NCBI RefSeq assembly: GCF_035918095.1
Contig: NZ_CP109137.1
Location: 1,986,001-2,050,000, forward strand
Source: Streptomyces sp. NBC_01750
Lineage (GTDB): Bacteria; Actinomycetota; Actinomycetes; Streptomycetales; Streptomycetaceae
Reading direction: 5' to 3'
Length of the DNA stretch: 64,000 nt
The notes beneath the pieces were generated by a model, which saw nothing but the letters and a program-made list of their open reading frames with translations, searched no databases and was not told where the DNA came from. Below are positions 9,006 to 18,281 of this stretch, piece after piece (the stretch's first letter is position 1; every line of letters starts with the position of its first letter). Position numbers and translations under genes: made by a program.

Positions 9006-10721
9006 ATGTCCCAGCGCGCCGGTACGGACGACCCGAGGTGGCGCCTGGTGCCCGGGATGGCAGTACTGGTGGGCTACGAGCGCTCCTGGCTGCGTGGCGA
9101 CCTGCTGGCCGGGGTGACGGTGGCCGCGTATCTCGTGCCACAGGTCATGGCATACGCGGGCGTGGCGGGACTGCCGCCGGTCGCCGGGCTGTGGGCAATC
9201 CTTCCCGCACTGGTGCTGTACGCCCTGCTGGGCTCGTCGCGGCTGCTTTCGGTAGGCCCCGAGTCGACGACCGCTCTCATGACCGCCACGGTGGTCGGGC
9301 CGCTCGCCGCCGGAGATCCGGGCAGGTACGCCGTGCTGGCGGCCGCGCTCGCCGTCGCGGTCGGGCTGCTGTGCCTGGTGGCGTGGGCGGTACGGCTGGG
9401 TTTCGTGGCCGATCTGCTGTCGCGGCCGGTCCTGGTCGGCTATCTGGCCGGCGTGGCGCTCATCATGATCGTGGACCAGCTGCCCAAGCTCACCGGCGTA
9501 CGAACTGAGGGGTCCGGATTCTTCCCCCAGCTCGCCTCCTTCGTGCGGCATCTTCCCCAGATCCACGCGGCGACAACCGTCTTCGCGGCGGCCACGCTGA
9601 TCTTCCTCTTCGCGATGTCGCGGTACGCCCGTGCCGTGCCCGCCCCGCTGCTGGCCCTGGTCCTCGGAACCTCCGTCGTGGCGGCTTTCGGCCTCGCGGA
9701 CCACGGCATCACGGTGATCGGCGAGGTCCCTGCGGGACTCCCGCGGCCCGATGTACCAGCCCTGGGCGAGCTGCCGCACCTGCTGCTGCCCGCACTCGGC
9801 GTCCTCCTCGTCGCCTACACCGATGTGATCCTCACAGCGCGGGCCTTCGCGGCACGCGACGGCGGCCGACGGCTCGACGCCAACCAGGAACTGCTGGCCC
9901 TGGGCGCGGCGAACCTCGGCGCCGGCGTCCTGCACGGCTTCCCCGTCAGCAGCAGCGCCAGCCGTACCGCGCTCGCCCATTCGGCGGGCGGCCGCAGCCA
10001 GGCGTACTCACTCGTCGCGTGCGCGGCCGTGCTGGCGGTGCTGCTCTTCCTCAGCCCGCTGCTGGCGGACACGCCCGCGACCGTGCTCGGAGCCCTGGTC
10101 GTCTACGCCGCCGTCCGCATGATCGACCTGGCGGGGTTTCGGCGGCTGGCCTCCTTCCGCCGCCGGGAACTGCTGCTGGCACTCGGCTGCCTGGCCGGCG
10201 TGCTGGTCCTGGACATCCTGTACGGCGTGCTGGTGGCGGTCGGCCTTTCGGTGGCCGAGCTGCTGGCTCGGGTGGCCCGGCCGCACGACGCCGTCGAGGG
10301 CCTGGTGCCCGGTGTGGCCGGGATGCACGACGTGGACGACTACCCGCAGGCCCGCACCATTCCCGGGCTGCTCGTCTACCGCTACGACTCGCCGCTGTTC
10401 TTTGCCAACGCCGAGGACTTCAGACGCCGCGCCCTGGCTTCCGTGGACGAGCAGGAAGGTCACGTGTCGTGGTTCGTCCTCAACACCGAGGCCAATGTGG
10501 AGGTGGACATCACCGCGCTGGACTCGGTGGAATCGCTGCGCCACGAAGTGACCGGTCGCGGCATCGTCTTCGCACTCGCCCGTGTAAAGCAGGACCTGCG
10601 CGAAGAACTGGACGCGTACGGGCTGACCGAATCGGTCGGCCCCGACCGGATCTTCCCCACACTGCCGACCGCCGTGGCCGCATACCAGCAGTGGAGCCGC
10701 GCCCGGGGGAACGACCAGTGA
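9006..10721 (+). CDS. SulP-family anion transporter with STAS domain
   Basis: A 571-residue SulP/SLC26 protein. The conserved N-terminal helix region DLLAGVTVAAYLVPQVMAYA and the GLWAILPALVLYALLGSSRLLSVGPEST signature are clear. About 10-12 membrane segments follow to residue 420, then a cytoplasmic STAS domain (about 440-560: IPGLLVYRYDSPLFFANAEDF). Substrates in the family are sulfate, bicarbonate or other anions and cannot be chosen here. Start at the ATG at 9006 with AAAGGAG upstream rather than the in-frame ATG at 8976. Two candidate operators lie just upstream. Confidence 0.93.
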   Translation: MSQRAGTDDPRWRLVPGMAVLVGYERSWLRGDLLAGVTVAAYLVPQVMAYAGVAGLPPVAGLWAILPALVLYALLGSSRLLSVGPESTTALMTATVVGPLAAGDPGRYAVLAAALAVAVGLLCLVAWAVRLGFVADLLSRPVLVGYLAGVALIMIVDQLPKLTGVRTEGSGFFPQLASFVRHLPQIHAATTVFAAATLIFLFAMSRYARAVPAPLLALVLGTSVVAAFGLADHGITVIGEVPAGLPRPDVPALGELPHLLLPALGVLLVAYTDVILTARAFAARDGGRRLDANQELLALGAANLGAGVLHGFPVSSSASRTALAHSAGGRSQAYSLVACAAVLAVLLFLSPLLADTPATVLGALVVYAAVRMIDLAGFRRLASFRRRELLLALGCLAGVLVLDILYGVLVAVGLSVAELLARVARPHDAVEGLVPGVAGMHDVDDYPQARTIPGLLVYRYDSPLFFANAEDFRRRALASVDEQEGHVSWFVLNTEANVEVDITALDSVESLRHEVTGRGIVFALARVKQDLREELDAYGLTESVGPDRIFPTLPTAVAAYQQWSRARGNDQ

Positions 10722-10810
10722 CCACCCGGCGAGCCGCGCCCGCGAACCCTTGCTCTCCGACGAGTTCACGCCCCGCCTCTTCCACAGATACGCCTGATGG
10801 CACGGGCCGC

Positions 10811-13468
10811 TCAGGCCGCCCGGCCCTCGAGGGCGGCGCGTCCCGCTTCGAGTCGGGCGACCGGGACTCGGAACGGGGAGCAGGAGACGTAATCGAGTCC
10901 GGCGTCGTGGAAGAAGTGGATGGAGTCCGGGTCACCCCCGTGCTCGCCACAGACGCCGATCTTCAAGCCCGGGTGGGCTGCGCGCCCCTCTTCGACAGCG
11001 ATGCGGATCAGCCGGCCGACGCCGTCCCTGTCGAGCGTCTCGAAGGGCGAGGTGGCGAAGATCCCCTGGTCGAGGTAGGCCGGGAAGAACGAGGCTTCGA
11101 CGTCGTCCCGGGAAAGACCCCAAGCGGTCTGGGTCAGGTCGTTGGTGCCGAAGGAGAAGAAGTCGGCGGCCTCGGCGATCCGGTCGGCGGTCAGCGCGGC
11201 GCGAGGCAGTTCGATCATCGTGCCGACCGGGCACCGCACAGCGATGCCGGATGCCTCCGACACCTCGGCAAGGACGCGCTCCGCGGCGGCCCGTACGATC
11301 CGGAGCTCCTCGGCCGTACCGACCAGCGGGACCATGATCTCGGCCCGTGGGTCGCCGCCTGCCCGCGTCCGCTCCACGACGGCCTCCGCGATCGCCCGTA
11401 CCTGCATCTGCACCAGGCCCGGGATGACGAGCCCCAGGCGCACACCGCGCAGCCCGAGCATGGGGTTGCTCTCGTGCATGCGCTCCACGGCCGCCAGCAG
11501 CCGCCTGTCGTGGCCCGTCGGGGCGGTGGCTACACGCACGGCGAGTTCGGTGCGGTCGGGCAGGAACTCGTGCAGGGGCGGGTCGATGAGGCGGATCGTC
11601 ACCGGCAGGCCGTCCATGGCGGCGAGGATTCCGGTGAAGTCGCTGCGCTGGAGCGGCAGGAGGGCTTCCAGCGCCGCGCGCTGCCCGGCCTTGTCCTCAG
11701 CGAGAATCATCGCCTCGACGAGGCTTCGGCGCTCGCCCAGGAACATGTGCTCGGTGCGGCACAGCCCGATGCCTTGGGCGCCGAAGCGCCGGGCACGGGC
11801 CGCGTCCTCGGGGGTGTCGGCGTTGGCTCGGACCTCAAGTCGGCGTACGGCATCGGCCCATTCGAGGGTTCGGGCCACAGCACTCGTCAGCGCCCCGTCC
11901 TGTTCGCCGGTCTCCAGGAAGCGCGCAACCGGCGATTCGGTCAACGGCAGAGCGCCGAGGTGGACCGTGCCCGCCGTGCCGTCCACGGAGATCACCGTTC
12001 CTTCGGTGACCACGGTCCCGTCGGTCGCGGTGAACTGCCGTGCCCCGGTGTCCACCACGAGTTCCTCGGCCCCGCACACGCAGACCTTGCCCATGCCCCG
12101 CGCGACGACGGCCGCGTGACTGGTCTTGCCGCCCCGGCTGGTCAGTACCGCCTCCGCCGCGACCATCCCCGGCAGGTCGTCGGGCGTGGTCTCACGTCGT
12201 ACGAGGACTGTCTTCTCCCCGGCCGCGGCGCGGCGTACCGCTTCGGCGGAGTCGAACACGGCCGCTCCGACCGCCGCGCCCGGCGAGGCCGGGACACCGT
12301 GTGCCAGCGGTTGGCCGGTCGTGTCCTCGTCGAAGCGGGGGAACATCAGCCGGGCGAGCTGATGCCCGCCGACCCGGGCGAGCGCTTCGTCCTCGCTGAT
12401 CAGGCGCTCGTCGACGAGCTCGTGCGCGATACGGAACGCAGCCCCGGCTGTGCGCTTGCCGACCCGGGTCTGGAGCATCCACAGCGTGCCGCGTTCGATG
12501 GTGAACTCGACGTCGCACAGGTCCCGGTAGTGGCGTTCCAGAGTCCGCAGGTGGTCGCCGAGCTGCAGATAGGAGGACGGGTCGATGTGCTTGAGCTCCT
12601 GGAGGGGTACGGCGTTGCGGATGCCGGCGACGACGTCCTCCCCCTGCGCGTCGGTCAGGTAGTCGCCGTAGACGCCGCGTGCCCCGGTGGCCGGGTCACG
12701 GGTGAAAGCGACGCCCGTGCCGGAATCGGGACCGAGGTTGCCGAACACCATCACCTGGATGTTGACGGCGGTGCCCAGGTCGTCGGAAATGTGCTCACGC
12801 CTGCGGTAGAGGCGGGCGCGCTCGCCGTTCCAGGAACGGAAGACGGCACGGATCGCCTGGTACAGCTGCTCAACCGGGTCCTGTGGGAACTCCTCACCGC
12901 TCGCCTCCCGGATCAGCGTCTTGAACTCGTCGGCCAGCGCCGCGAGATCGTGCGCGTCCAGCCCGGTGTCGCTCGCCGCACCGCGGTCCGCGCTGTGCCT
13001 GGCCAGGGCGTCCTCGAACAGCTCCGGGGCTACGCCCAGCACCGTGCGGCCGAACATCTGCAGCAGCCGGCGGTACGAGTCCCAGGCAAACCGCTCCTGC
13101 CCGGTCGCCTTGGCGAGTCCGCGTACGGATGTGTCGCTCAGGCCGATGTCGAGGATCGTCTCCATCATGCCGGGCATCGAGAACCTGCTGCCCGAACGTA
13201 CGGACAGCAACAGCGGGTTGTCGCTCTCGCCCAGCCGCCGGCCGACGCGCCGCTCCAGATCCGCGAGTGCCCGCGCGACCTGCACCCCGAGCTCCGCCGG
13301 TTCCTCGCCGGCGGCCAGGTACTCACGGCAGGCGTGCGTGGTGACAGTGAACCCAGGGGGCACGGGCAGCCCCAGCCGGGTCATCTCGGCCAGGTTGGCT
13401 CCCTTGCCGCCGAGCAGGTCCGCCATCTCACGGCTGCCCTCGCCGAATCCGTACACGTACTGCCTCAT
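10811..13468 (-). CDS. ppdK: Pyruvate, phosphate dikinase
   Basis: An 885-residue PPDK of family-typical length, interconverting pyruvate, ATP and phosphate with phosphoenolpyruvate, AMP and pyrophosphate. The N-terminal ATP-grasp region starts FGEGSREMADLLGGKGANLAEM. The phospho-histidine domain has GGKTSHAAVVARGMGK with His451. The C-terminal PEP-binding barrel includes GLCRTEHMF, FSFGTNDLTQ and the catalytic GVCGEHGGDP near 831. It lies 25 bases downstream of a USP gene on the same strand and is likely cotranscribed with it. In Streptomyces and mycobacterial hypoxia islands PPDK is a recurrent member, consistent with pyrophosphate-based energy saving. Confidence 0.96.
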   Translation of the reverse strand: MRQYVYGFGEGSREMADLLGGKGANLAEMTRLGLPVPPGFTVTTHACREYLAAGEEPAELGVQVARALADLERRVGRRLGESDNPLLLSVRSGSRFSMPGMMETILDIGLSDTSVRGLAKATGQERFAWDSYRRLLQMFGRTVLGVAPELFEDALARHSADRGAASDTGLDAHDLAALADEFKTLIREASGEEFPQDPVEQLYQAIRAVFRSWNGERARLYRRREHISDDLGTAVNIQVMVFGNLGPDSGTGVAFTRDPATGARGVYGDYLTDAQGEDVVAGIRNAVPLQELKHIDPSSYLQLGDHLRTLERHYRDLCDVEFTIERGTLWMLQTRVGKRTAGAAFRIAHELVDERLISEDEALARVGGHQLARLMFPRFDEDTTGQPLAHGVPASPGAAVGAAVFDSAEAVRRAAAGEKTVLVRRETTPDDLPGMVAAEAVLTSRGGKTSHAAVVARGMGKVCVCGAEELVVDTGARQFTATDGTVVTEGTVISVDGTAGTVHLGALPLTESPVARFLETGEQDGALTSAVARTLEWADAVRRLEVRANADTPEDAARARRFGAQGIGLCRTEHMFLGERRSLVEAMILAEDKAGQRAALEALLPLQRSDFTGILAAMDGLPVTIRLIDPPLHEFLPDRTELAVRVATAPTGHDRRLLAAVERMHESNPMLGLRGVRLGLVIPGLVQMQVRAIAEAVVERTRAGGDPRAEIMVPLVGTAEELRIVRAAAERVLAEVSEASGIAVRCPVGTMIELPRAALTADRIAEAADFFSFGTNDLTQTAWGLSRDDVEASFFPAYLDQGIFATSPFETLDRDGVGRLIRIAVEEGRAAHPGLKIGVCGEHGGDPDSIHFFHDAGLDYVSCSPFRVPVARLEAGRAALEGRAA

Positions 13469-13493
13469 GGGTCTCGATCTCCTGCGGGGTGGG

Positions 13494-14411
13494 TCAGACG
13501 TGCGGGACGACGGCCACGGGGCAGCCGACGTGGTGCAGCACCGCGTGGGCGACGGGGCCGATGTGGATGCCGAGGTGCCCGCTCCGGATCCGGCGCCCGA
13601 CGACGACCATGCCAGCCCCGGTCGAGGCGCGCGTCAGTTCGGATGCCGCCCGGCCTTCGGTGACGGTCCCGGTGACAGTGACCTCGGGGAACTTCTCCCG
13701 CCACGGGTACAGCGCCGCACTCACGGCGTGTTCGTGCTCGGCGAGCAGTTCCGGGCCGGGCTTCGGGACGAGTTGGTCGATGGCGGCATACGGGGGCGGG
13801 GCGCTGAAGGTGTGAATCACGCGCAGCGCTGCACCACGATGCTGCGCGGCGTCGAAAGCGAATTCGATCAGTTCGTCGCACGGGCTGCTGGTGTCGAGGC
13901 CGAGGACAACATTCCGGTACGGGGTCTCGACCGAATCCCGGTCCGAGTCCGGGGACGCTCCGTCCGGGGCAGGAAACTGTTCGTCGGACGCTTCCTCACC
14001 GGCACGTACGAGAACCACGGGACGCGGTGCCCGCGCAACGACCGCCTGGGACACCGAGCCGACCAGAAATCCCGCGACGCCGCTGAGTCCTCGGGAGCCG
14101 AGCACCAGCATCTCGGCCTGCTCGGCCGCCGTCAGCAGGGCGGTGACCGGCGATTCGGCCACCGCCTCGTCGGCGATGTGCAGCGCGGGGTGCGAGGCTC
14201 GCACGGTGTCGCTCACCTGGCTGAGGGTCCGGTGTGCCCAGTAGCGCTGGGTCGTGCCGACGGGTACGTAGACGGGAGGACGCGGCTGCCACTGCCAGGC
14301 GTGCACCAGCCGCAGCGACAGGCTGCGGCGCAGAGCCTCCCGGGCCGCCCAGTGCGCGGCGGCTAGGCTCTCGGGGGATCCGTCGATTCCGGCGACGACG
14401 TGTCGATGCAT
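13494..14411 (-). CDS. Tandem universal stress protein
   Basis: A 305-residue two-domain USP. Domain 1 opens VVAGIDGSPESLAAAHWAAREA with ATP loop GSRGLSGVAGFLVGSVS. An acidic linker (GEEASDEQFPAPDGASPDSD) leads to domain 2, which opens VVLGLDTSSPCDELIEFAFDAA and ends VVGRRIRSGHLGIHIGPVAHAVLHH. Start at the ATG at 14411 with a GGAGGTGCGG site upstream; the longer frame to 14531 crosses the putative operator. First gene of a probable USP-ppdK operon. Strong likeness to the USP at 7115-7993. Confidence 0.92.
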   Translation of the reverse strand: MHRHVVAGIDGSPESLAAAHWAAREALRRSLSLRLVHAWQWQPRPPVYVPVGTTQRYWAHRTLSQVSDTVRASHPALHIADEAVAESPVTALLTAAEQAEMLVLGSRGLSGVAGFLVGSVSQAVVARAPRPVVLVRAGEEASDEQFPAPDGASPDSDRDSVETPYRNVVLGLDTSSPCDELIEFAFDAAQHRGAALRVIHTFSAPPPYAAIDQLVPKPGPELLAEHEHAVSAALYPWREKFPEVTVTGTVTEGRAASELTRASTGAGMVVVGRRIRSGHLGIHIGPVAHAVLHHVGCPVAVVPHV

Positions 14412-14507
14412 GATCCGCACCTCCTCTGCAGGGCTCTGCTTCGTGCCTTGCCGTCGAGCCTGGCGTGTGCGCGGTCGGGTGCGCAGGGGCCACCCAGACC
14501 CTTCCTG

Positions 14508-14521
14508 GGGCCCTTCGGCCC
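14508..14521. promoter_or_regulatory. Candidate operator, one mismatch: GGGCCCTTCGGCCC
   Basis: Lies between the divergent USP-ppdK operon (97 bases from its start) and the hydrogenase protease gene (61 bases from its start). Differs from the GGGCCG/CGGCCC consensus at one base. Confidence 0.4.
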
Positions 14522-14581
14522 AACGCTCCACGGCAGGTCCGCACGCAGGCTTGAGACAAACGCAGTGGAGGGAGAGGAATT

Positions 14582-15121
14582 ATGTCCGGCTCCCCACGCT
14601 CCGCCCGTATCGCCATCATCGGGGTCGGCAACGAGTTCCGCCACGACGACGGGGCGGCCTGGGCGGTGATCGCCCGGCTCCGGGAGCGGGCTGACGGCCG
14701 TCCCCTGCCCCCGGGAACGGTCCTGTCGGTGTGCGACGGAGATCCGGGGCGGCTGATCGAGCTGTGGGAGAACGCGGACCTGGCGGTGGTGCTGGACGCC
14801 GCGCACGCCCATCCCGGCCACCCGGGTCGGGTGCACCGGCTGGAGCTGGACGCAGCCGAGCTGGGGCGCCCGAGCACGACGAGTTCGCACGGGCTGGGCC
14901 TAGGTGACGCCGTCGAGCTGTCGCGGGCGCTGGGGCGCCTGCCCGGCCATCTCGTGGTGTACGCCGTCGAAGGGGCGGACACCTCGCTCGGCACGGGCCT
15001 GTCGGAGCCGGTTGCCGCGAGGGTCGAAGCACTCGTCGCACGGGTGGAGGACGACATCGTCCGCCACCGGGACGCGGCTGCGCGCGGCCCCCGCAACACA
15101 CACGGCGGAGGCCCGCCGTGA
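14582..15121 (+). CDS. Hydrogenase maturation protease (HycI/HyaD family)
   Basis: A 179-residue protein of the M52 family, which removes the C-terminal peptide of [NiFe]-hydrogenase large subunits after nickel insertion. The N-terminal IGVGNEFRHDDGAAW motif has the first nickel-sensing acidic residue, VVLDAAHA the second, and SSHGLGLGDAVEL the family His region. Length is normal and the frame is intact. Its only visible partners are decayed: a large-subunit tail at 19551-19646 and hypF-hypC and hypD remnants. It may therefore be an orphan in this window unless a hydrogenase lies elsewhere. The downstream hypF start overlaps its stop (GTGA). Confidence 0.88.
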   Translation: MSGSPRSARIAIIGVGNEFRHDDGAAWAVIARLRERADGRPLPPGTVLSVCDGDPGRLIELWENADLAVVLDAAHAHPGHPGRVHRLELDAAELGRPSTTSSHGLGLGDAVELSRALGRLPGHLVVYAVEGADTSLGTGLSEPVAARVEALVARVEDDIVRHRDAAARGPRNTHGGGPP

Positions 15122-15442
15122 CCGGCGAGCGCATCGCCAGGCGCGCCGAGGTCTTCGGCACGGTCCAAGGCGTGGGCTTCCGCCCGCAGGTGCACCGTCT
15201 GGCGACCGGCCTGGAAATGTGTCTGGGCATGCCCGGCCGGGTCCTTGACGTCCACGACTCCGGCGGACTGCGCCGAGGCCGGAACATACGTCAGCGTCCA
15301 TGTCGGATTCGCGATCACGACTGTCGACGGGGCGGAGGCCGAGCGGACGCTCGGCGTGCTGCGCGCGGTGGCGGACGCCGTCACCGGCGAGCTGGGCGAG
15401 CCGCTGCCACAGGCGCCCCTGGACCGACCGGACGCGCCCTGA
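15118..15442 (+). pseudogene. hypF-hypC remnant (fused, deleted, frameshifted)
   Basis: From the GTG at 15118, 33 residues match the acylphosphatase-like N-terminus of HypF (VFGTVQGVGFRPQVHRLATG). They run in frame straight into the HypC start MCLGMPGRVLDV at 15217. After about 19 HypC residues an internal stretch of roughly 20 residues is missing and the frame changes. The HypC C-terminal half (GTYVSVHVGFAITTVDGAEA to PLDRPDAP, stop 15440-15442) resumes in another frame. HypF and HypC make and carry the Fe(CN)2CO ligand set of [NiFe] hydrogenases; neither can be functional here. This is a deletion product of adjacent hyp genes. Confidence 0.85.
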
Positions 15443-15456
15443 GGGCCGGTCGGCCC
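15443..15456. promoter_or_regulatory. Candidate operator palindrome GGGCCGGTCGGCCC
   Basis: Exact copy of the 8938 and 21394 sites, beginning directly after the hypC-remnant stop and about 85 bases before the GNAT/acyl-CoA synthetase gene. A partial second copy follows at about 15465-15477. Confidence 0.55.
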
Positions 15457-15540
15457 CGTTCACTGGCCCGGCCGACCCCTGCGGCCGGCCGTACTCCCGC
15501 CTGAGTTTGGACGTGGATTCCCCACGAGGAAGGCACCGTC

Positions 15541-18273
15541 ATGACGCAGATCCACAGCCCCGCGAACACCGCCCGGCAGGTGCACGCGCTCTTGACGGAC
15601 GGCACGACAGTACGGATACGGCAGGCGGAGCCGGCCGATCACGACGCCGTCCTGGCCCTGTACGAGGGCATGTCGGCGGAGAATCTGCGGCGACGCTTCT
15701 TCACGGTGAGCCACCTGTCCGCCGAACAGGCGGCCGACCGGCTCACCCGGCGCGACCGGTCCGGCTACCGCGCTCTGGTCGCGGAGAGCGGCGGGCGGTT
15801 CGTCGGACTCGCCGAGTACGAGGCCATACCAGAATCGGCGACGGCCGAGATCGCACTCAGCGTCGCAGACGACTGGCACCATCGGGGCCTGGGCACCCTG
15901 CTGCTGGAGCATCTTGTCGACGCCGCCCGCCAGGCGGGCATCACCGCCTTCGCGGCCGACGCACTGGCCGAGAACCACGAGATGCTGAAAGTGTTCGCCG
16001 ACCTCGGCCTGCGAACGACCCGCCACTTCGACGGTCCCGAAGTGCGCTGCATAGTACAACTCACCCTGGACGAGCACTACTTGTCGGCGGTCGACAACCG
16101 GGCAAGCACCGCCGACGTGGCCAGCCTGCAACCACTGCTGCGGCCCCGCACGGTCGCCGTCGTCGGCGCGGGCCGCAGGGCGGGCTCGGTCGGCCGGGCC
16201 GTGCTGCGCAATCTGCGGACCGGTGGCTTCGCCGGCCGTTTGGACGCAGTCAATCCGCATGCGGACGCGATCGAGTGGGTGAGCTGCCACCACTCCGTGA
16301 CCGAGCTGTCCTTCCCGCCCGATCTCGCCGTGCTCGCCGTCCCCGCGGCCGCCGTCCCGCGGGCCGCCGAGGACTGCGGAAAGCTTGGCGCGAGGGCGCT
16401 GCTGGTGGTCTCCTCCGGCCTCGACGCCCAACAGGCGGCCGCGCTGCTCGCCACGTGCCGTGCGTACGGGATGCGGCTGGTCGGCCCCAACTGCCTCGGT
16501 CTGGCCAACACCAACCCGGATCTGCGGCTGAACGCCACCTTCGCCGCGGACCGCCCCCTGGCCGGCACGGCCGGAGTCGCCGTGCAGTCCGGTGGGGTGG
16601 GCATCGCGCTGCTCGACGGGCTGTCCCGGCTCGGCATCGGGGTGTCCACCTTCGTCTCGCTGGGCGACAAGTACGACGTCAGCGGCAACGACATGCTGCA
16701 GTGGTGGGAGAGCGACGGGCAGACCGACCTCGCTGTGCTGCACCTTGAGTCCTTCGGCAATCCGCGCTCATTTTCACGAACAGCGCGGCGGGTGGCCCGC
16801 ACGATGCCGATCCTTACCGTGGACGCCGGGCGCTCCGAGGCCGGTCGCCGTGCCGCCGCCTCCCACACCGCGGCGGCAGCCACGCGTACCATGACCCGGC
16901 AGGCCCTGTTCACCCAGGCCGGAATCATCGCGACCCGCACGATCGGCGAACTCCTCGACAGTGCGGCGCTGTTGCACTCCCAGCCGCTGCCGTCCGGCTC
17001 CTCGGTCGCCATCGTCACCAACGCGGGCGGGGCAGGCGTACTGGCCGCCGATGCCTGCGCAGAGGCCGGGCTGAGGATTCCCGAGCTCGGCAGCGAGCTG
17101 GTCGCCGGGCTGCTGGCCGGGCTGCCCGCGGGGGCCTCCGCCACCAATCCCGTCGACGCCACCGCCGCCGTCACCGAGACGCAGCTGCAGGAGTGCGTCG
17201 ACCGGCTCTCGGCGCACGGGGCCGTGAACGCCGTACTGGTGGTGCTGGTCCCCACCGCGGTCGCCGCGGCGACCGGCGACGATCTCGTCCGGGCCCTGTC
17301 CCCCGGCCCGGACCACCGTCGCTCCCGAACGGTCGCCGCGGTCCTTCCCGCCCAGGCCGCACGGGTCGAGCTGCTGCCCACCGCGGGCGGCGGATTTGTA
17401 CCCGCCTACTCCGACGCGGCGGACGCGGCCCGCGCCCTGGCACACGCCGTTACGTATGCACGCTGGCGCGCCCGCCCGGAGGGCACGGTCCCCGAGCTCG
17501 CGGATGTGGACACCGCGGCGGCGAAAACAATGGCCAACGGCTTCCTCGCCGAACACCCCGACGGGGACTGGCTCGACCCCCGTGCGACGGCCGAACTCCT
17601 CGGCCACTACGGCATCCCGCAGATTCCATGGGAGTGGGCCGAGGACGAAGAGGCCGCCGTCGCCGCCGCGGCACGGCTGGCGGGGCTGGGGGTACCTCCC
17701 GGGCGAAGCTCCGGGGGAGGGCGGGTCGTGATGAAAGCCCACTGGCCTGGCCTGATCCACAAGAGCGAGCAGCGCGCCGTCCACCTCGATCTTCAAAATG
17801 CCTCGCAGGTGCGGGCTGCACACCGCGATCTGGTAGCCCGATTCGGAGACCTGATGACCGGAGTGGTCGTCCAGCCGCTCGCCGAACGCGGCATCGAGCT
17901 CTTCGCCGGTGTCGTTCAGGACGAAGTCTTCGGCCCGCTGGTCCTGTTCGGCCTGGGCGGCACGGCGACCGAGCTCTTGGCCGATCACGCGGCCCGGCTC
18001 GCCCCGCTGACCGACCACGACGTGCACGATCTCATCACCTCGCCGCGCTGCGCACCGCTGCTCTTCGGCTACCGCGGCGGCGGTGCCGTCGACCTCGAAG
18101 GGCTGGAGCAACTGCTGCTGCGGCTGTCCCGGATGGCCTGCGATCTTCCGCAGCTCGCCGAGGCCGATCTCAATCCCGTGATCGCCCGCCCGGGCGGCAT
18201 CACGGCCCTGGACGTCCGCGTCCGGCTGGTGCCGCGGCGAGCCCGCGACCCGTATCTGCGCCGGCTGCGCTGA
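15541..18273 (+). CDS. GNAT acetyltransferase fused to ADP-forming acyl-CoA synthetase-like domains (Pat type)
   Basis: A 910-residue fusion. Residues about 20-175 form a GNAT domain (VRIRQAEPADHDAVLALYE; acetyl-CoA loop DDWHHRGLGTLLLEHL). Then come the CoA-binding Rossmann domain (VAVVGAGRRAGSVGRAVLRNL), succinyl-CoA-ligase-like domains with LVGPNCLGLAN and AVQSGGVG, and an ATP-grasp domain (about 670-905). The usual SHTGALAG histidine region reads SHTAAAATRTM. This layout is that of protein lysine acetyltransferases that control acetyl-CoA synthetases; actinobacterial examples exist. A short repeat is inserted in frame in the ATP-grasp domain. It has a candidate operator upstream and is followed closely by the CBS gene. 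Confidence 0.9.
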   Translation: MTQIHSPANTARQVHALLTDGTTVRIRQAEPADHDAVLALYEGMSAENLRRRFFTVSHLSAEQAADRLTRRDRSGYRALVAESGGRFVGLAEYEAIPESATAEIALSVADDWHHRGLGTLLLEHLVDAARQAGITAFAADALAENHEMLKVFADLGLRTTRHFDGPEVRCIVQLTLDEHYLSAVDNRASTADVASLQPLLRPRTVAVVGAGRRAGSVGRAVLRNLRTGGFAGRLDAVNPHADAIEWVSCHHSVTELSFPPDLAVLAVPAAAVPRAAEDCGKLGARALLVVSSGLDAQQAAALLATCRAYGMRLVGPNCLGLANTNPDLRLNATFAADRPLAGTAGVAVQSGGVGIALLDGLSRLGIGVSTFVSLGDKYDVSGNDMLQWWESDGQTDLAVLHLESFGNPRSFSRTARRVARTMPILTVDAGRSEAGRRAAASHTAAAATRTMTRQALFTQAGIIATRTIGELLDSAALLHSQPLPSGSSVAIVTNAGGAGVLAADACAEAGLRIPELGSELVAGLLAGLPAGASATNPVDATAAVTETQLQECVDRLSAHGAVNAVLVVLVPTAVAAATGDDLVRALSPGPDHRRSRTVAAVLPAQAARVELLPTAGGGFVPAYSDAADAARALAHAVTYARWRARPEGTVPELADVDTAAAKTMANGFLAEHPDGDWLDPRATAELLGHYGIPQIPWEWAEDEEAAVAAAARLAGLGVPPGRSSGGGRVVMKAHWPGLIHKSEQRAVHLDLQNASQVRAAHRDLVARFGDLMTGVVVQPLAERGIELFAGVVQDEVFGPLVLFGLGGTATELLADHAARLAPLTDHDVHDLITSPRCAPLLFGYRGGGAVDLEGLEQLLLRLSRMACDLPQLAEADLNPVIARPGGITALDVRVRLVPRRARDPYLRRLR
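17686..17719 (+). repeat. Streptomyces-type GC hairpin repeat inserted within coding sequence
   Basis: The sequence starting CTGGGGGTACCTCCCGGG and ending CTCCGGGGGAG resembles a small dispersed hairpin element I know from Streptomyces genomes. Here it adds about ten codons (VPPGRSSGGG) between AARLAGLG and RVVMKAHW in the ATP-grasp domain, keeping frame. A related element is intergenic at 27811-27848. Confidence 0.6.
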
Positions 18274-18281
18274 GAGGAGCC

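Noticed and set aside
10019..13663. 1214-codon plus-strand open frame
   Set aside because: It lies antisense to the clearly coding ppdK and part of SulP; its translation is low-complexity Arg/Gly/Ala-rich text without family features. GC-rich DNA gives long antisense frames.
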